DNA of 48,991 nt, from assembly GCA_910586925.1 (NCBI GenBank), contig CAJUKG010000007.1, positions 1 to 48,991 of the forward strand. The letters are read 5' to 3'. This document shows, piece by piece, positions 47,969 through 48,991 of this stretch. The translations under genes and the position numbers were made by a program. Under the pieces are notes generated by a model. The model was not told where the DNA came from and did not search any database. It saw only the letters and a list, made by a program, of their open reading frames with translations. The DNA comes from an uncultured Christensenellaceae bacterium. GTDB lineage: Bacteria; Bacillota; Clostridia; Christensenellales; Pumilibacteraceae. The first letter of the stretch is position 1, and the number at the start of each line of letters is the position of its first letter.

Positions 47969-48928
47969 ATGAACTCCGAATTTCACGACAAAGTCGTCGG
48001 GCTGATCCCGTCGCGCAGTCTCAAAGAACATATCGCTCGGCACGGGCATACGTTCGGCGAAAAAGACTTGCTGAAAATCATACTCGATCATGCGGGCACG
48101 TTCGACGCGCGCATTGCCATGTTCGACGAGGCGGCGCGAGTGCTTTCGGACGCCGAGCTTCGACGGCTCGCGAAAAAACGGCGTGACGTCGAGGCGAATA
48201 AACACCGAACGTTCATGCAACCCTCGCCCGACGAGATCTATTATATCGAACTGAAATTCCCGCCGCGGCTCGGTCGCGACTGCATGCCCGACGACACGCT
48301 TGCGGCGCGAACTTTCGACGACGCCGTCGAGATCGTCAAGCGGTACGTCAAATACTATGAATGCTCGGCGGCGGAACGACGCGGAGCGCGCTACACGCTT
48401 CGGAAGATGACCGTCGCCCTTTCCAAAAAACCGAGCGACTTTTACAAGAGCAAAACGGGCGAAATCGGCAGGTGCGTGCTCGACGGCAAATACGAAATAC
48501 TCGATCTCGATATGTATGCGGCAAAACGCGAAGTGCCGTGCGCCAAAGATAAGCTGTGCGACGAATGTAATCGGTGCATAGAAGTCACCGCGCCGCGCTT
48601 CCCGCACTTTTTGCAGCCGTACGACCTCATCGGGTATTATGACGATATAGTAAACAACCCGACGCATATGACGTACGGTATTTTCGACTGCGATATGGAA
48701 AAATGCGACGACGACACCCACGTCGTTCTTCTCGAAACAAACAAGTATATCGTCGAGCGGAATATCGACTACCGCGACGAGAACGGCTACTATCGCGTGT
48801 ACGACGCGCACACCCACCCGTCATACTGCGAAATAGAAAAACTCGATCCCGCCGACGTTCCGCCAAAAATCGCCGAATTATACCGTTATGCCGCCGACGG
48901 CTTGCGCAAAATCGAGGAAACCGATTAA
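47969..48928 (+). CDS. Unrecognised 319-aa protein with a Cys cluster
   Basis: A 319-aa soluble protein with no signal peptide or membrane segment and no recognised family. The N-terminal 85 residues are helical and charged. A cluster of cysteines, CAKDKLCDECNRC, near residue 200 could bind zinc or another metal. YRVYDAHTHPSYCEIEK lies near the C-terminus (about 275-291), where HTH and Cys might add ligands. AGGGG precedes the ATG. It follows the lipoprotein gene by 30 bp on the same strand. The codon pattern is like neighbouring core genes, so I judge it real. The stretch after its stop to the window end holds only a short inverted GCAG/CTGC motif. Confidence 0.7.
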   Translation: MNSEFHDKVVGLIPSRSLKEHIARHGHTFGEKDLLKIILDHAGTFDARIAMFDEAARVLSDAELRRLAKKRRDVEANKHRTFMQPSPDEIYYIELKFPPRLGRDCMPDDTLAARTFDDAVEIVKRYVKYYECSAAERRGARYTLRKMTVALSKKPSDFYKSKTGEIGRCVLDGKYEILDLDMYAAKREVPCAKDKLCDECNRCIEVTAPRFPHFLQPYDLIGYYDDIVNNPTHMTYGIFDCDMEKCDDDTHVVLLETNKYIVERNIDYRDENGYYRVYDAHTHPSYCEIEKLDPADVPPKIAELYRYAADGLRKIEETD

Positions 48929-48991
48929 GAATTTCCCGATTGATTGTAGTGGACGCAGCCCACTGCGCCCATAATAACAACATTCCCGTAG

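Overview
The window is about 49 kb of a moderately GC-rich chromosome from what is most likely an uncultured gut-type Clostridia bacterium (Firmicutes). The evidence for this is a full-length Spo0A, the addB-addA order, FakB/DegV proteins, LytTR regulators with an AgrC-like kinase, many lipoproteins with KKKLL-type signal peptides, and near-consensus sigma-A promoters (TTGACA, 17 bp, TATAAT). A Christensenellales-like lineage is a guess. I support 37 protein genes, one tRNA and one small gene remnant. Most genes lie on the minus strand.

Layout. 1-700: a GIY-YIG nuclease gene inside inverted repeats, followed by an empty copy with the same ends. 0.7-7.0 kb: lipoprotein, adenine deaminase, LytTR regulator, tyrS-yigZ and a divergent biotin ligase. 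7.1-9.9 kb: three tandem DegV/FakB genes. 10.4-16.1 kb: spo0A, ppk and ppx (polyphosphate), pfkA. 16.3-19.6 kb: two lipoproteins with matching promoters and terminators, a flavin-reductase-like gene and a Gln/Tyr/Pro-rich membrane protein. 19.8-28.1 kb: addA-addB, then divergently a lipoprotein coupled to an ATP-grasp ligase. 28.1-33.6 kb: an ABC exporter, a membrane protein, and an operon of a DUF1538 transporter with two PII-like proteins. 33.7-37.7 kb: a lone half HsdS between repeat ends, a two-TM protein, purF, tRNA-Val(CAC) and an AT-rich SnoaL-like gene. 37.9-46.9 kb, all on the minus strand: CotH-kinase lipoprotein, AgrC-like histidine kinase, His/Cys-rich lipoprotein, permuted GH3 glycosidase, 84-aa membrane protein and a second LytTR regulator. 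47.2-48.9 kb: a lipoprotein and an unrecognised protein.

How the genes may work together. The 37.9-46.9 kb block reads as a surface-glycan locus bracketed by a possible histidine kinase/LytTR pair. Three long G/C homopolymers sit at control points: G13 in the promoter spacer of one LytTR gene, G9 in the promoter spacer of a lipoprotein gene, and G9 inside the coding sequence of the second LytTR gene. Together they suggest slippage-based switching of surface and regulatory genes.

A second theme is a dispersed repeat family with ends GTCATTTCGACC and GGTCGAAATGAC. In one copy it encloses a GIY-YIG nuclease gene, in two it is an empty MITE-like unit, and in one it encloses the hsdS fragment. 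This resembles a nuclease-associated, REP-like mobile system. Starts were chosen from visible ribosome binding sites. Three genes (birA-like, the 26203 lipoprotein and the 31051 membrane protein) have a -10 box 6-7 nt before the ATG and look leaderless.
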